Shown: in pieces, positions 33,584 through 44,640 of the stretch
Layout: the number at the start of each line of letters is the position of its first letter
Numbering within the stretch: position 1 is the stretch's first letter
Origin: Sciurus carolinensis
Lineage: Eukaryota; Chordata; Mammalia; Rodentia; Sciuridae
Length of the DNA: 64,000 nt
Direction: 5' to 3'
NCBI RefSeq assembly: GCF_902686445.1
Contig: NC_062232.1
Span: 18,582,897 to 18,646,896 of the forward strand
The notes under the pieces: generated by a model
Told to the model about the DNA's origin: nothing
Databases searched by the model: none
What the model saw: only the letters and a program-made list of their open reading frames with translations
Program-made: the position numbers and the translations under genes

Positions 33584-33722
33584 GGAATATTACTCAGTCA
33601 TAAAGAAGAATAAAATTATGACATTTGCAGGCAAATGGATGTAATTGGAGAATATCATGCTAAGTGAGATAAGCCAATCTCAAAAAAACAAAGGGCAAAT
33701 GATCTCGCTGATAAGCAGACGA
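32365..33722 (+). pseudogene. L1-2 ORF2, internally deleted
   Basis: The endonuclease N terminus (NVNGLN region, then a QQETH-like stretch) runs to about 32550. The join at 32550-32562 drops the rest of the endonuclease and all RT catalytic motifs. The C-terminal part resumes at the region following the RT and keeps the Cys-rich motif ([11 protein letters not shown] ... HCWWVC) in the open block 33186-33644. The initiating ATG is also lost. Neither endonuclease nor RT activity is possible. Confidence 0.9.
33541..33582 (+). repeat. (TA)n microsatellite within L1-2
   Basis: About 40 bases of uninterrupted TA between GAAACTGTGGTG and ATGGAATATTAC. L1-1 and L1-3 have only a short TATAATTATA or CATATTTATA here. 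L1-4 has an independent run at the matching site. Confidence 0.95.
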
Positions 33723-33959
33723 TGATACATAATGGGGCGTGGGAGGGAGGCAAGAATGGAGGAAGGAGGGACTGTATAGAGGGAAAAGAAGGGTTGGAGG
33801 GGTGGGTGGGGAAAGTAACAGAATGAAACAAACACCATTACCCTATGTAAATGCATGATTACACAAATGGTTTGCCTCTACTTCATGTACAACCAGAGAA
33901 ACAAGTTGTACCCCATTTGTTTACAATAAAAAAATATATATATACATGTATATGACATT

Positions 33960-34848
33960 CCTCACATCACTTACAACTTTTTAAAAACTGCAAATTTCAA
34001 AACTAATAAGTGGTTGATGTGATGAGTTTTGCGAGCAAGACACTTAACCTCACTGTAACTTTGATTCTTCTATAAAATAGTTTATACTAAATAAATCTGA
34101 AGGCCTTTATCAACTCTACATACTAATAACAGCTAACAATTCTATAGCACATAGTGTGGTCATACATTGATCTTTTGTCTGGTAAATGTCAACGTAGACC
34201 TGAGTTTTCATGGAAGGGAAGAAAAGTTGATCCATTTTTGCTCAGCACAGAGCTTTTAGCAAATGACACCAATGAATCACTGCCTCATTAAAATGCTTAA
34301 AACTTCTGACTAGTCCACATGTTATGAAATTTATTTATATTATTTTATAAAGTGTTCTGAGAATTACCCAAAGATCAAAAAGTTATCAGTATGAATGTAG
34401 ACTTCTCGTACTTTAATATGGACAATATTGGCTCAAACATTTGGAAGAAAGTACAGTGGTATCTGTCCTCATCTACAGGGACAAAAAAGCAAATATATAA
34501 AAGAACCGTTTTCCTTGTGAAATCTTGTGAGTCCCCTCCCAATATTATTCCACACCTAAATAATCCTTGGGGATATCTAAGACTAGATTGGCTTGTTCAC
34601 TGTTCTGACATTTTTTCCAGTTACTAGTTCCTTGTGACTAACCTTGGAGAATGTCCTGAAACAGAAACCTGTCACCAACAGACTGTGTATTTTCTCTCAA
34701 CAGGCCCTCTTCTAGAAGGCATTCCTTTAAATTCTCATCTTTCTTTCTCCTTTCATTTTTAGCCTTGCTTAGTGCCACTTTATCTACAAACACATTTCTT
34801 AGGTTATATAAAAGTTATGTTCTTTAAATCCATTATAAAAGCTTCCTC
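33960..34848. other. Unassigned, MIR-like scrap at 34010-34110
   Basis: The patch GACACTTAACCTCACTGTAAC with TTCTTCTATAAAATAG resembles MIR. The rest shows no gene or named repeat. The 78-codon frame at 34391-34627 has no domain. Confidence 0.4.
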
Positions 34849-34863
34849 AAAATTAAAGGGTTA
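34849..34863 (+). repeat. Left target-site duplication of L1-3
   Basis: AAAATTAAAGGGTTA occurs here and again, identically, at 37599-37613. It follows CTC, giving a TC/AAAA nick site, close to the L1 endonuclease consensus. Confidence 0.97.
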
Positions 34864-36317
34864 TGAGAAAATTGTATTTATTTGGGTTTGCGTCCATGTC
34901 CTCTATTCTGTACCATTGATCTACCTGTCTATTTTGGTACCAATACCATGCCGTTTTTGTTACTATTGCTTTGTAGTAGAGTTGAAGATCTGGTATTGCA
35001 ATACCCCCTGCTTCACTCTTGCTACTGAGGATTGCTTTAGCTATTCTAGGTTTTTTATTCTTCCAGATGAATTTCATAATTGCTTGCTCTATTTCTGCAA
35101 GGTACACCATTGGGATTTTAATTGGAATTGCATTGAATCTGTATAGCACTTTAGGTAGTATAGCCATTTTGACAATATTAATTCTGCCTATCCAGGAACA
35201 TGGGAGATCTTTCCATCTTCTAAGGTTTTCTTGAATTTCTTTCTTTAGTGTTCTGTAGTTCTCATTGTAGAGGTCTTTCACCTCTTTTGTGAGATTGATT
35301 CCCAAGTATTTTATTTTTTTCAATGCTATTGTGAATGGGGTAGTTTTCCTAACTTCTCTTTCTGAAGATGCATCACTTATGTATAAAAATGCATTGGATT
35401 TATGAGCATTGATCTTGTAACCTGCTACTTTACGGAATTCACTTATGAGTTCTAAAAGTTTTCTGGTGTAATTTCCAGGTTCCTCTAAATATATAATCAT
35501 GTCATCAGCGAACAGGGATAATTTGAGTTCTTCTTTTCCAATTCGTATCCCTTTAATTTCTTTGGTTTGTCTGATTGCTCTGGCTAGAGTCTCAAGGACG
35601 ATGTTGAATAGAAGCGGTAAAAGAGGGCATCCCTGCCTTGTTCCAGTTTTTAGGGGGAACGCTTTCAGTTTTTCACCATTTAGAATGATATTAGCCATGG
35701 GCTTAGCGTAGATGGCCTTTATAATGTTTAGGAATGTTCCCACTACCCCAATTTTTTCTAGTGTTTTGAGCATGAAGGGATGCTGTATTTTATCGAATGC
35801 TTTTTCTGCATCTATTGAAATAATCATGTGATTCTTAACTTTAAGTCTGTTGATATGGTGAATGACATTTATTGATTTCCGAATGTTGAACCAACCTTGC
35901 ATCCCTGGGATAAAACCCACTTGATCATGGTGCACTATCTTTTTAATATATATTTGTATGCGATTTGCTAAAATTTTGTTGAGAATTTTTGTGTCGATGT
36001 TCATTAAGGATATTGGTCTGAAATTTTCTTTCCTCAATGTGTCTCTGTCTGGTTTAGGTATCAGGGTGATATTAGCTTCATAGAACGAGTTTGGGAGGGT
36101 TCCCTCCTCTTCTATTTCATGGAATAGTTTGAGGAGTATTGGAATGAGCTCTTCTTTAAAGGTTTTGTAGAACTCGGCTGAGAACCCATCTGGTCCTGGA
36201 CTTTTCTTTGTTGGTAGGCTTTTGATGACCTCTTCTATTTCATTGCTTGAAATTGGTTTATTTAAATTGTGTATGTCCTCCTCGTTCAGTTTAGGTAATT
36301 CATATGTCTCTAAAGGT
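34864..36317 (-). pseudogene. L1-3 ORF2, reverse-transcriptase segment (inverted)
   Basis: On the minus strand this gives about 480 codons of uninterrupted L1 reverse transcriptase. The motifs are [45 protein letters not shown] and the catalytic FADDMI. The 5' truncation removes the endonuclease and the inversion removes the C terminus. The open frame (34853-36391) begins with about 25 codons antisense to the plus-oriented arm and ends in flanking DNA after the left duplication, so it is a chimera. No L1 promoter drives it. RT activity is not expected, though the domain itself shows no stop. Confidence 0.92.
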
Positions 36318-37382
36318 TCCAAAAATATGCAATGGAGAAAAGATAGCCTCTTCAACAAATGGTGCTGGGAAAACTGGAAAACCATATGCAATAGAATGAA
36401 ATTAAACCCCTATCTCTCACCCTACACAAAACTCAACTCAAAATGGATCAAAGACCTCGGAATCAGACCAGAGATCCTGCATCTTATAGAAGAAAAAGTA
36501 GGTCCAAATCTTCAACTTGTTGGCTTAGGATCAGACTTCCTTAACAGGACTCCCATAGCACAAGAAATAAAAGCAAGAATCAACAACTGGGATAGATTCA
36601 AACTTAAAAGCTTTCTCTCAGCAAAGGAAACTATCAGAAATGTGAAGAGAGAGCCTACAGAGTGGGAGAATATTTTTGCCAACCATACCTCAGATAGAGC
36701 GCTAATTTCCAGAATCTATAAAGAACTCAAAAAACTCTACACGAAGAATACAAATAATCCAATCAACAAATGGGCTAAGGAAATGAACAGACACTTCACA
36801 GAAGAAGATGTACAAGTAATCAACAGATATATGAAAAAATGTTCAACAACCCTAGTAATAAGGGAAATGCAAATCAAAACTACCCTAAGATTTCATCTCA
36901 CCCCAATTAGAATGGCGATTATCAAGAACACAAGCAACAATAGGTGTTGGCGAGGATGTGGTGAAAAAGGAACACTCATACATTGCTGGTGGGGTTGCAA
37001 ATTAGTGCAGCCACTCTGGAGAGCAGTGTGGAGATTCCTCAGAAAGCTTGGAATGGAAACACCATTTGACCCAGCTATCCCACTCCTTGGCCTATACCCA
37101 AAGGACTTAAAATCAGCATACTACAGAGATACAGCCACATCAATGTTCATTGCTGCTCAATTCACCACAGCCAGATTGTGGAACCAACCTAGATACCCTT
37201 CAGTTGATGAATGGATAAAGAAACTGTGGCATATTTATACAATGGAATATTACTCCACAATGAAGAATGATAAAATTATGGCATTTGTAGGCAAATGGAC
37301 GAAATTGGAGAATATCATGCTAAGTGAGATAAGCCAATCTCAAAAAACTAAAGGACGAATGATCTCGCTGATAAGCGGATGA
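36318..37382 (+). pseudogene. L1-3 ORF2, C-terminal segment
   Basis: Plus-strand C-terminal part of ORF2, open to the natural stop at 37380-37382. It retains the WIKDLGIRPE region and the Cys-rich motif [11 protein letters not shown] ... HCWWGC, and its end ISLISG matches the other copies. The open frame begins at 36222 with about 32 codons antisense to the inverted arm. It overlaps the minus-strand frame by about 170 bp across the inversion point. Confidence 0.92.
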
Positions 37383-37598
37383 GGACATATAATGGGGGTT
37401 GGGAGGGGTTAGCATTAGGTTTAGGGTTAGGTTTAGAGTTAGGCTAAGGAGAGCGGTAAGAATGAAGGAAAGAAGGACTGTATAGAGGGAGAAGAGGGGT
37501 GGGAGGGGTGGGGGGGAAGGGAAAAAAAATAAACATCATTACCCTATGTAAACGTAAAAAATAAATAAATAAACAAACAAAAAGAATTACAGGAAAAA
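37383..37598 (+). other. L1-3 shortened 3' UTR and tail
   Basis: A TTAGGTTTAGGGTTAGG-type block (37407-37446) and a G-rich tract (about 37490-37530) are followed by ACCCTATGTAAACG and an AAAT/AAAC tail. The last 90 or so bases found in L1-1, L1-2 and L1-4 are absent. The same end occurs at 58745-58880. Confidence 0.85.
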
Positions 37599-37624
37599 AA
37601 AATTAAAGGGTTAGGGCTTATAGT

Positions 37625-37770
37625 CTGCAAAATTGGGATTTGAATTTCCTAGTGGATAACCTGTGCAATTTACTTAACCTTTTGTGCACTACTATTTCCT
37701 ATTTTCAATTAAACTGAGTAGTATAATCAACCTCATATGCAGTGGTGTCCTCACTCAGTTCACAAAAACT
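37625..37770 (+). repeat. MIR fragment
   Basis: ACCTGTGCAATTTACTTAAC, followed by TTTTGTGCACTACTATTTCC, resembles the MIR core. Confidence 0.55.
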
Positions 37771-39860
37771 GCTATATATTCAGGAATTTTGTAAGCCACT
37801 TTTTAAACAACCATTATTATAAATTTAATTGTATAGATTACACTTAAATGATATTAAAATGAAAATAACTAGTTCAAACCTATCACTTCCAATAATTTTC
37901 CTTTATTATCTGGGCTCTTAAAGTTATTTATGTATACTCTATCTCGATGATGGAAAATACTATATAATATTGTGCTTCTGCACACATCTTCCTAGCTCTA
38001 CCCTGTTTGTAAAGTCAGGTTGGTAGCTGGAATTTAGCCAAGGTGAAATATTTACACCACAGAAATAAAAAAAGCACAATAAATTAGGGCTTTTTGTCCT
38101 CTAGAATATTTGTGAAGCATTTTCCAGCACACCACTGTTCATGTATGTAGTATAAGAATTAAATGAGATAGTGTGTGAAAGATGGCTAAGTGCATGACTC
38201 ACAATCTATATTCTATAAATGGTAGTTATTCTCAATAGAATTATCATCTGATCAATCAGTGGATCATTTTTTTTAATTCTGTACACTTAAAGGATTCATA
38301 GAGATTATAAAATGTAGTACTATGATGTATTTCAATGAGATAGATCTTAATTCATTTAATATAATAACCTTGTTATCCAGTTCTTCCTAATTCTTATTAG
38401 TGATATATCTTTTTTCATTTGATAATTTGCTTGGACTTTATTTATTTTCTTAATTTTTAAATTTGTTATCTTATGCAGATTTTTTTTGAGTTCTTGTTCA
38501 ACACACTCATTTGTCTGAAAAGGAAAGAGAAGGTCCCCAAAACTTAGTATTTTGCCTAAAGTCTCGAAGACAGTAGTAGTAAAACTGGTAGTAAATCTTT
38601 TTGTTTATGTAACTTATAAAGTGATGCTTGTATAAATGGATAAATTATTTATTAAGGATATGAATCAATGATGGTTTTCATTTTTGGTATTATAGAGTAG
38701 AATTTGAACCAGGGAAAATTAATGTTTATGGTCAAATATTGACCATGTCAAATAGTTTGATTCAATATTATATTTAACCTAGCAAAGCTGATATTCAAAC
38801 TGATATGATCTTTACTTTTCTTCCTCACTCCTGTTGTGCAAACATAATTTAATTAAGATGAATTTAATCACACACATATGAGCTACAGATGTTTAAATGA
38901 GGGTGTGTGGAATTATTTGGCTAGAATAATTTTGTGGTTTCTAAGCTAAAGAATGAAATCATGCTACCACTGCACTTTAAAAGCTTTGTGAAACAACAGA
39001 ATTATCCCCAGGCTCTGAGATGACAAAGGACAGAATAAGTAGTTGATATATATTTGTGTGGAATTTGTGTTATTTTCTGGTTTGGATTTAAGACCAAAGA
39101 ATGGCTAAATTATATGTATTACCCAAGGCTTTAAAAAACACTCACCAAATAAGCATTAGCTTAGAAAACCCTAAATTGCTTTTAAAAAATGGTCAAGCCA
39201 AAATAGAAGAAAATCCATGGTTTTGTACCCAATGTGCAATTACACAATTACAGAATTTATATGCTTGCAGTTGGATTTACAAAAACTCTTTAATGTACTA
39301 AAGTGTGGTCTAATTGCCCACTGATAAAAGTGGGGAACACTCTCTAATTAGATAAATACCTTTTACAGCAATCTTAGTAAACACACTTTGTTTGCCAGGG
39401 GATAGCAAAGAACTGGGAATGTATGATCAATACCTATTTTCACCCTGTTGTTCCTGGTGAGGCAGGGGCAGTTTGGGAGCGAGATCCTTGCCCAGAGCTG
39501 CTCAGCATTCCTGATGAAGAGCTCTAATCAGCTCCTCCTTTAGTCAACAGCATTCAAGAGATGAAAGGAGGCAATGGTTTCAATTTTTTTCCCAGATAAT
39601 TGAAGTCAAAATAGTAATTGACTCTTGTTTGCTTTTCTAACATATCCTCTGGGAATAACCTCAGGGTCAAAGTATTTCTCAGAGTCTCTAAATCTTTCTC
39701 CAAAACAGAATTTGTTTGTTTTCATTTGTTCCAGAAGATCCCACTTTTGGGGGAAGGGTGGAAGGTGGGCAGGATTTAGTTTAAGGGCTTTTATTCCAAA
39801 AAGCTTGAAAAGCATCTATCCTCCTTTTAGAAAACTAAGTAGCAGAACACTAGAAAATAT
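37771..39860. other. Unassigned, mostly non-repetitive sequence
   Basis: A MIR-tail-like patch lies near 38125-38240. Otherwise I see no repeat. 38840-39560 is high-complexity AT-rich DNA containing CTAATTAG, CTAATTGCCC and CTAATCAGC motifs, a style typical of conserved non-coding DNA. Open frames at 39101-39301 and on both strands at 39606-39870 have no domain. Confidence 0.35.
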
Positions 39861-39864
39861 GTTC

Positions 39865-40020
39865 ACATGAATCAGAAGACCTGAGTTCTAGTCCTGGATC
39901 TCTTACTAATTCATTGTGAAACCTTGAATATATCACTTAAATTCAGAGTACCTAAATGTTCTCTTCTCTAAAATAAGATGTTGGATTGGAGAGTGTACTC
40001 TTAAATTCTCAATAGTTCCA
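39865..40020 (+). repeat. MIR SINE
   Basis: AGACCTGAGTTCTAGTCCTG, then CACTTAAATTCAGAGTACC and CTCTTCTCTAAAATAAGATG follow the MIR order. Confidence 0.75.
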
Positions 40021-40985
40021 TATTAGCTGTAAATAAGGAAATAAAATATTATCCTGAGGCATCCTGCATCCATTTATTAAAAAAAAAAAAAAACCTTTCT
40101 GATGCCCTGGGAGGGCATCATTCTCCTCTTTCTTCCCAATATGGAAATACTCTTAATGCTCTTTTACATGACTCTATTAACAGGGTTATGGGGCCCTTCA
40201 AGGCATGAACTATAACTTACTAATCTCTGCTTGTAAAGTGGAGATAACAAACCATAAGTGTGTTTGTAAAAGAAGACCTGGGGCTAGTACACTACAAATT
40301 GCTGTGAAGCAACAGTGACTAAGGCACCAACAAAAAAGGAATAAGGAAATGAACACACACATGCAAATTGCACTGGGTTTAAGAGATGAACTAGGTTGAA
40401 TATGCTAGACTGTGCTTACGAGAGAAAGTATGGAAACAGTAGCAAAGGGGGCAACTCAGCAAATGCCAGAGAATTCAGAAGTCAGAGACTGGCAGGCTAA
40501 TGGTAAAAATAAAGAGATATTATGGAAAACCCCAAACCCTTAAAGTTGTCTGAAGTTGGAATGGTCTAGTATATTTAACTGTATGTTATATTGGTTCCTA
40601 TGGTAGGAGGCCTTCTGAGGGAAGACTAGAGTGAATGATCCAAAAGGTCCTCCTCCCAATTACAAGAGTCACCAATTCCAAAAAAATAAGTCACTGTTTA
40701 AAAAATTAAACATCTATCACAGAATTGGCTATTTGATAATCAACTCCCTATGAAGTTGGGACCTAGGCTTCCTTCAGGCACTACGCTAACTGCTGAGGAA
40801 AGGATCCCTGTCCTAGCTTATAGTCTAGTGGGAAGATAAGTATCCAAATTGGTAATTTCAATATAATGGCAAATTACAGTATTTAGGATATTTCCAGAGT
40901 ATTATGAGAAGAGGCCCTTAAGCAAAGAAAAAGGGGAAATATCTTAGACAGAAAAGCATTACCAAAGGTATGCATTGAAATGCAT
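40021..40985. other. Unassigned sequence
   Basis: It contains a poly(A) run at about 40078-40094 and possible L2-like scraps near 40765-40920 (CAGGCACTACGCTAACTGC). No gene seen. Confidence 0.4.
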
Positions 40986-40989
40986 AGAT

Positions 40990-42740
40990 TGAATGTTTGT
41001 GTGCATGTGCCTACAAGCTATTTAGTTTTGTTAAAGGATGAAGAAGTAAAGTAGGAGATGATGGAAGCTTGCAGAACAGGCAGAATCTGGATCAGAGGAC
41101 TTTATATGCCATACTGAGAAGCTTGAACTTTATTCTACAGGCAATGGAGAGATATTTGATGTTTTAAAGGAAGAGAGTAATGAAGTCAGATGTCATGATA
41201 GATAACATTTTTGACTGTGGAGGAAGAATGGATGCATTTTTAATGAGGCAAGACTAGAACCAAGCAGACCTCTTAAGAGACTTTTGAAATATCAACTGAG
41301 AAATGGTAAAAACAAATCAGGGCAATGGCAATATGGATGCATGGAGGGGAAAGGAAAAGCCCTAAAATTATGCTAGGTGTCAATTTGGCAGAGGTTGATA
41401 ATTAATTGAATTTGGAGGCTAATGGAAAGAAAGTACCACCTCAAAATAAAGATAATAAGAGTTGCAAGGAATCTGTGCTCATCAGGTTAAGTGTAGAAGA
41501 GAGGTCCTGAGTATCACAATAGAGGAATTTCTGTTGGCAGGAGCAACATGGGCATTATTGATGACTTTTTCATAAGTAATTTCTAAGGATTTGTGAAGGA
41601 GAAGTAAGTTGAGGAGTGAGCTGAAGGTGAGGAAATAATAGATGAGTGTAGTAACTGTATGAGAGTAATCTTTCAAGAAACTTGGCTCAAAATGACAGAA
41701 GTAATATAGTTGTCATAGAAAGAATCTAAGATCAACAGGTTTTTTTTTCTTTTTTTAATTTGGAGGAACTCAAGGTTCTTTATAGGCAGGAGAAAAATGA
41801 CCACCAGAGATGGAGAAACTTAAGATATATAAGAGAGGTTGTTGATGGAACAAAATACTGGAGTAAGAATAAAGCAAGATCAAGAGTAGATGTGAACAAG
41901 CATCATTACCCTATGTACATGTATGATTACATGAATGGTATGAATCTACATTGTGCACAACCATAGAAATGAAATGATGTACCCCATTTGTGTACAATTA
42001 ATCAAAATGCAGTCTGTAAAAATAAAAAAAAATTAAAAATCTAAAAAGATTAAATGTGGAGATGTTGTTGGTTTTGAGTGGAAATGGGAGACTCTCATCA
42101 CCTAAAATTAGACATGGTCACCATTGCATTTGGAAGCATTGTTCTGACTGCAGTGCAAAGAATGGGTAGGAAGGGCAAGACCTAAAATGGGGAGAACAAT
42201 GTGGAAGCTGCTGAAGTACTCTCGTGATGGATAATAGTGACTGGACTAACATGTTGGCTATGAAAAGGAAAGAAGTGGGTGCATCTGAGAGAATTTTAGG
42301 AAGTAAGAATTGACAATCTTGGCGATGGGTTAGAGGTAGAGAAGGAGAGAAAAATTAAGGATAACCAAAAAGGTTTCTAGCTTTGGCAACTGAAATAATG
42401 GTGGTACTGTTTATTGATACAGGGAACTCTAGGGGAGGAGTAAGTTTAGCAATCGATCTGTGAGTTCAACTGCAAACATTTTGTGAGGAGACACAATATA
42501 CTATTTCACATATTAATTCACCCAAGTACTTAGACTGTCTACTATATTCCAGGCTCTATATGTTCCAGGACTATAACATTGTGTAAATTATAAGACCCAG
42601 AGCTTATAGTCTAACTTAAATTCAAGTATTCATGTTGATGCTTGAGTAAAGTTACAGCAAAAGTTTAAGACTAAGATATTGGGCTAAGAACCAGCAGAGG
42701 ATGAAATCACCCAGGAAGACTCTGAAAACACCAATGCATA
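40990..42740 (+). repeat. Old L2 LINE fragment, interrupted by an L1 tail
   Basis: L2 blocks in order: GGACTTTATATGCCATACTG and TTTATTCTACAGGCAATGG near 41100-41150, AATTTTGGAGGCTAATGG-style text near 41410, a block near 42300-42440 (AAGGATAACC, GGTTTCTAGCTTTGGCAAC, GTGGTACTGTTTATTGAT) and GATGAAATCACCCAGGAAGA near 42700. It is parallel to the L2 at 7200-8400. The L1 end at 41893-42040 is inserted between the second and third blocks. Confidence 0.6.
41893..42040 (+). mobile_element. Short L1 3' tail, older subfamily
   Basis: ATTACCCTATGTACATGTAT and GTACCCCATTTGTGTACAAT, then AATCAAAATGCAGTCTGTAA and an A-rich tail. The last motif is shared with the fragment at 63862-63905 and differs from the end of L1-1, so these two belong to another subfamily. 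Confidence 0.75.
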
Positions 42741-42744
42741 TGGA

Positions 42745-43096
42745 AAGTTAAACAGGTGACTATAAAGGAATCTGAGAAGTTGTGGTTTGAAGTAGGAAGG
42801 AAATCATGATATGTGGTACCACGGAAGTCAAGAGATGAAAGTTTTTCAAAAATGGACTGCTGAATTTTTCTGACAGATCTGGTGGTTGCAGCAGGTGTAG
42901 GAATAAATAGGAAAGGAAATGGAGGTAGGTTATATAGGTAAGTCTCTCAAAAAGTCTAACCGTAAAGAGAGAAATAAACATAAATAGTGGCCAGAAGAGG
43001 AATGTGGGTACTCTGAGTTAAACTGTGACATTAAAGATATAGTCATTCAGATCGCCAAGTCTGCCCAAGACTTCTGATCCCAACTACAAGGAGTTA
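42745..43096. other. Unassigned sequence between L2 and MLT1
   Basis: Possibly further diverged L2. No gene seen. Confidence 0.35.
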
Positions 43097-43101
43097 GGGT
43101 C

Positions 43102-43469
43102 TGCTATGGTCTGAATGTGTCCCCTCCAATATTCAGGTGTAACAAATCTGATTAAGAGGTAGAGTCTTCAAACGATGATTGGGACATTAAGACTCCTCCC
43201 TTGTGAATGGGATTAAGGCCCTTATGAAAGATGCTTACATGGTATTTCAATTGCTTACCCTTTTGTCTTCCACCATGTGAGGACACCTTATTTGACCCCT
43301 CTAGAGAATGAAGCAACAAGGCACCTTGGAGGCAAAGAACAGCCCTCATCAGATAGCTGCCAGAACCTTGATCTTGTACTTCTCAACCTCTAGAAGCAAT
43401 AAATTTCTATTCTTTATAAATTACCCGAACTGTAGAATTTCATTATAGTAGCACAAATATACTAAGACA
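43102..43469 (+). repeat. Solo MLT1-type LTR
   Basis: TGCTATGGTCTGAATGTGTC at the start and ACTAAGACA at the end, with a perfect 5-bp duplication GGGTC at 43097-43101 and 43470-43474. Internal MLT1 landmarks: GGGATTAAGGCCCTTATGAAAG, CCACCATGTGAGGACACC and AATTTCTATTCTTTATAAATT (given as pieces). Confidence 0.88.
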
Positions 43470-43494
43470 GGGTCTGACTGCAAATTTAGAAGGA

Positions 43495-44060
43495 AAAGTC
43501 CATACAAGATTATCCTCACTTCTTACACCAACTGAAATGTTGAGGTTTTCCCCCAAAGCAAACTCAGTTTCAATAATTCACTAAAAAGACTCACAGAATT
43601 CAATGAAGACTGTTATATTCATAGTTTTGATTTATTACATGGAAATGAAGTAAATTAGAACCAGCCAAAGTAAAAGACTTACAGGGCAGACTCATAGGGT
43701 ACAGTGTTCCAAATGTAAAGTTTCCATTGCTCTCAGGATGTTATTCTCTCAGTATCAGTGTGTGCAAATATCCACACAGTATTGCCAACCTGTGAAGTCT
43801 ACCCAGGTATGGTGTTCAGAGTTTTTATTGGAGCTTCATTATATAGACACGATTGGTTGATTGCTTTATTATTACCAACACAGTTGAACTCAGTTTCCCC
43901 TCCCTGGAAGTTGGGTAAATATCACCGTGCTCCTAGGGGTCCCAGCTTGAAAAATGGACATTCCTATAGCTCTGAAAATCCCAGGGGTTTAGAGGTTATT
44001 GCCCAACAGTTGGGTACAAAGATCAGATTTCTCTATGAAAAGAACAGAGTCTGTCTTAGA
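43495..44060 (-). repeat. Ancient LTR-like repeat, family not assigned
   Basis: The order CAAAGCAAACTCAGTTTCA, GACTCACAGAATTCAATG, TTTGATTTATTACATGGAA, CAGAGTTTTTATTGGAGCTTC and TCCCAGCTTGAAAAATGG is that of an old mammalian LTR-like repeat. Orientation is inferred. A 106-codon frame at 43758-44078 lies inside and has no domain. Confidence 0.4.
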
Positions 44061-44109
44061 CAATGGAATGAGTGTTAATTTTTGATATTGTATTTATTTA
44101 GTCTTATTT

Positions 44110-44370
44110 GGATGATTTAGACTTTGGCATGCTTAAACGCTGATTGGTAGTGGAGAACTTCAAGGTTGGAGATAGAAGGCAGAGTTAAGACAGCAAGATT
44201 CTTGATAAGATAGGAAGAGATGGATCCAGACAACAGGGAGACAAAGGGATTAGCCTCCTTCAATACATCTAGGGAGAAAAAGAATGAGAATTGAAATGCT
44301 GACAGGACATCTATGGAAGTCCTAACCAATGGCCTCTTATTTTTTTCTGAAGTAGGAAACAAAATTATTT
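44110..44370 (+). repeat. Possible L2 fragment
   Basis: GATGGATCCAGACAACAGGG and the purine-rich style resemble L2 as in 40990-42740. Weak. Confidence 0.35.
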
Positions 44371-44394
44371 GCTAAGAATGAGGGTCCAGGAGGG

Positions 44395-44440
44395 CAGGAA
44401 TGTATGTGTGCATGTGTATGTATATGTATGTATGTATAAT
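44395..44440. repeat. GTAT/GTGT low-complexity run
   Basis: TGTATGTGTGCATGTGTATG, then TATATGTATGTATGTATAA. Confidence 0.8.
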
Positions 44441-44441
44441 T

Positions 44442-44640
44442 TGGTACTGGACATTTAACCCAGTGGTGTTTAATCACTGAGTATCATTTCTGACCCTTTT
44501 TAAAATTTTGAGATAGGGTCTCACTAAGTTATTTAGGGCCTTGCTAAATTGCTGAGGCTGACCTTGAACTCGTGATCTTCCTGTCTCAGCCTCCATGAGT
44601 CTGGAATTGCAGATATGTACTACCATGCCTGGCTGTATTC
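44442..44640 (-). repeat. Dimeric B1-ID SINE, minus strand
   Basis: The minus-strand reading gives GCCAGGCATGGTAGTACATA, then B1-like GAGGCTGAGACAGGAAGATC and GCAATTTAGCAAGGCCC, then a diverged ID half. The tail and flanks are eroded. Confidence 0.85.

Larger units (their letters stand above)
30418..33936 (+). mobile_element. LINE-1 with a large ORF2 deletion (L1-2)
   Basis: It has the L1 5' end (ACCAAAATGGTGGACTAGAGG region), 5' UTR to 31269, ORF1 31270-32354, then only the first tenth of ORF2. At about 32550-32562 it jumps to sequence matching L1-1 position about 19740. It then runs collinearly to the 3' UTR and the tail at about 33925-33936. About 2.49 kb of ORF2 is absent relative to L1-1. 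Both ORFs are also disrupted elsewhere. The tail and flanks are AT-rich, so the target duplication is not clear. Confidence 0.92.
34864..37598 (+). mobile_element. 5'-inverted LINE-1 (L1-3), twin-priming type
   Basis: Two L1 segments lie head to head within one perfect 15-bp duplication. 34864-36317 is L1 ORF2 in minus orientation (matching L1-1 from about 19815 back to about 18362). 36318-37598 is in plus orientation (matching L1-1 from about 19829 to the 3' UTR). The two pieces abut in the parent with a loss of only about 13 bases, the signature of twin priming. Both arms are open over their whole coding length, and the duplication is perfect, so this is the youngest L1 here. Its 3' UTR stops early, after GTAAACG, with an A-rich AAAT tail. 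Confidence 0.96.

Noticed and set aside
34853..36391. A 512-codon frame as an intact host or viral polymerase gene
   Set aside because: It is the inverted RT arm of a 5'-truncated L1 within a single target duplication.
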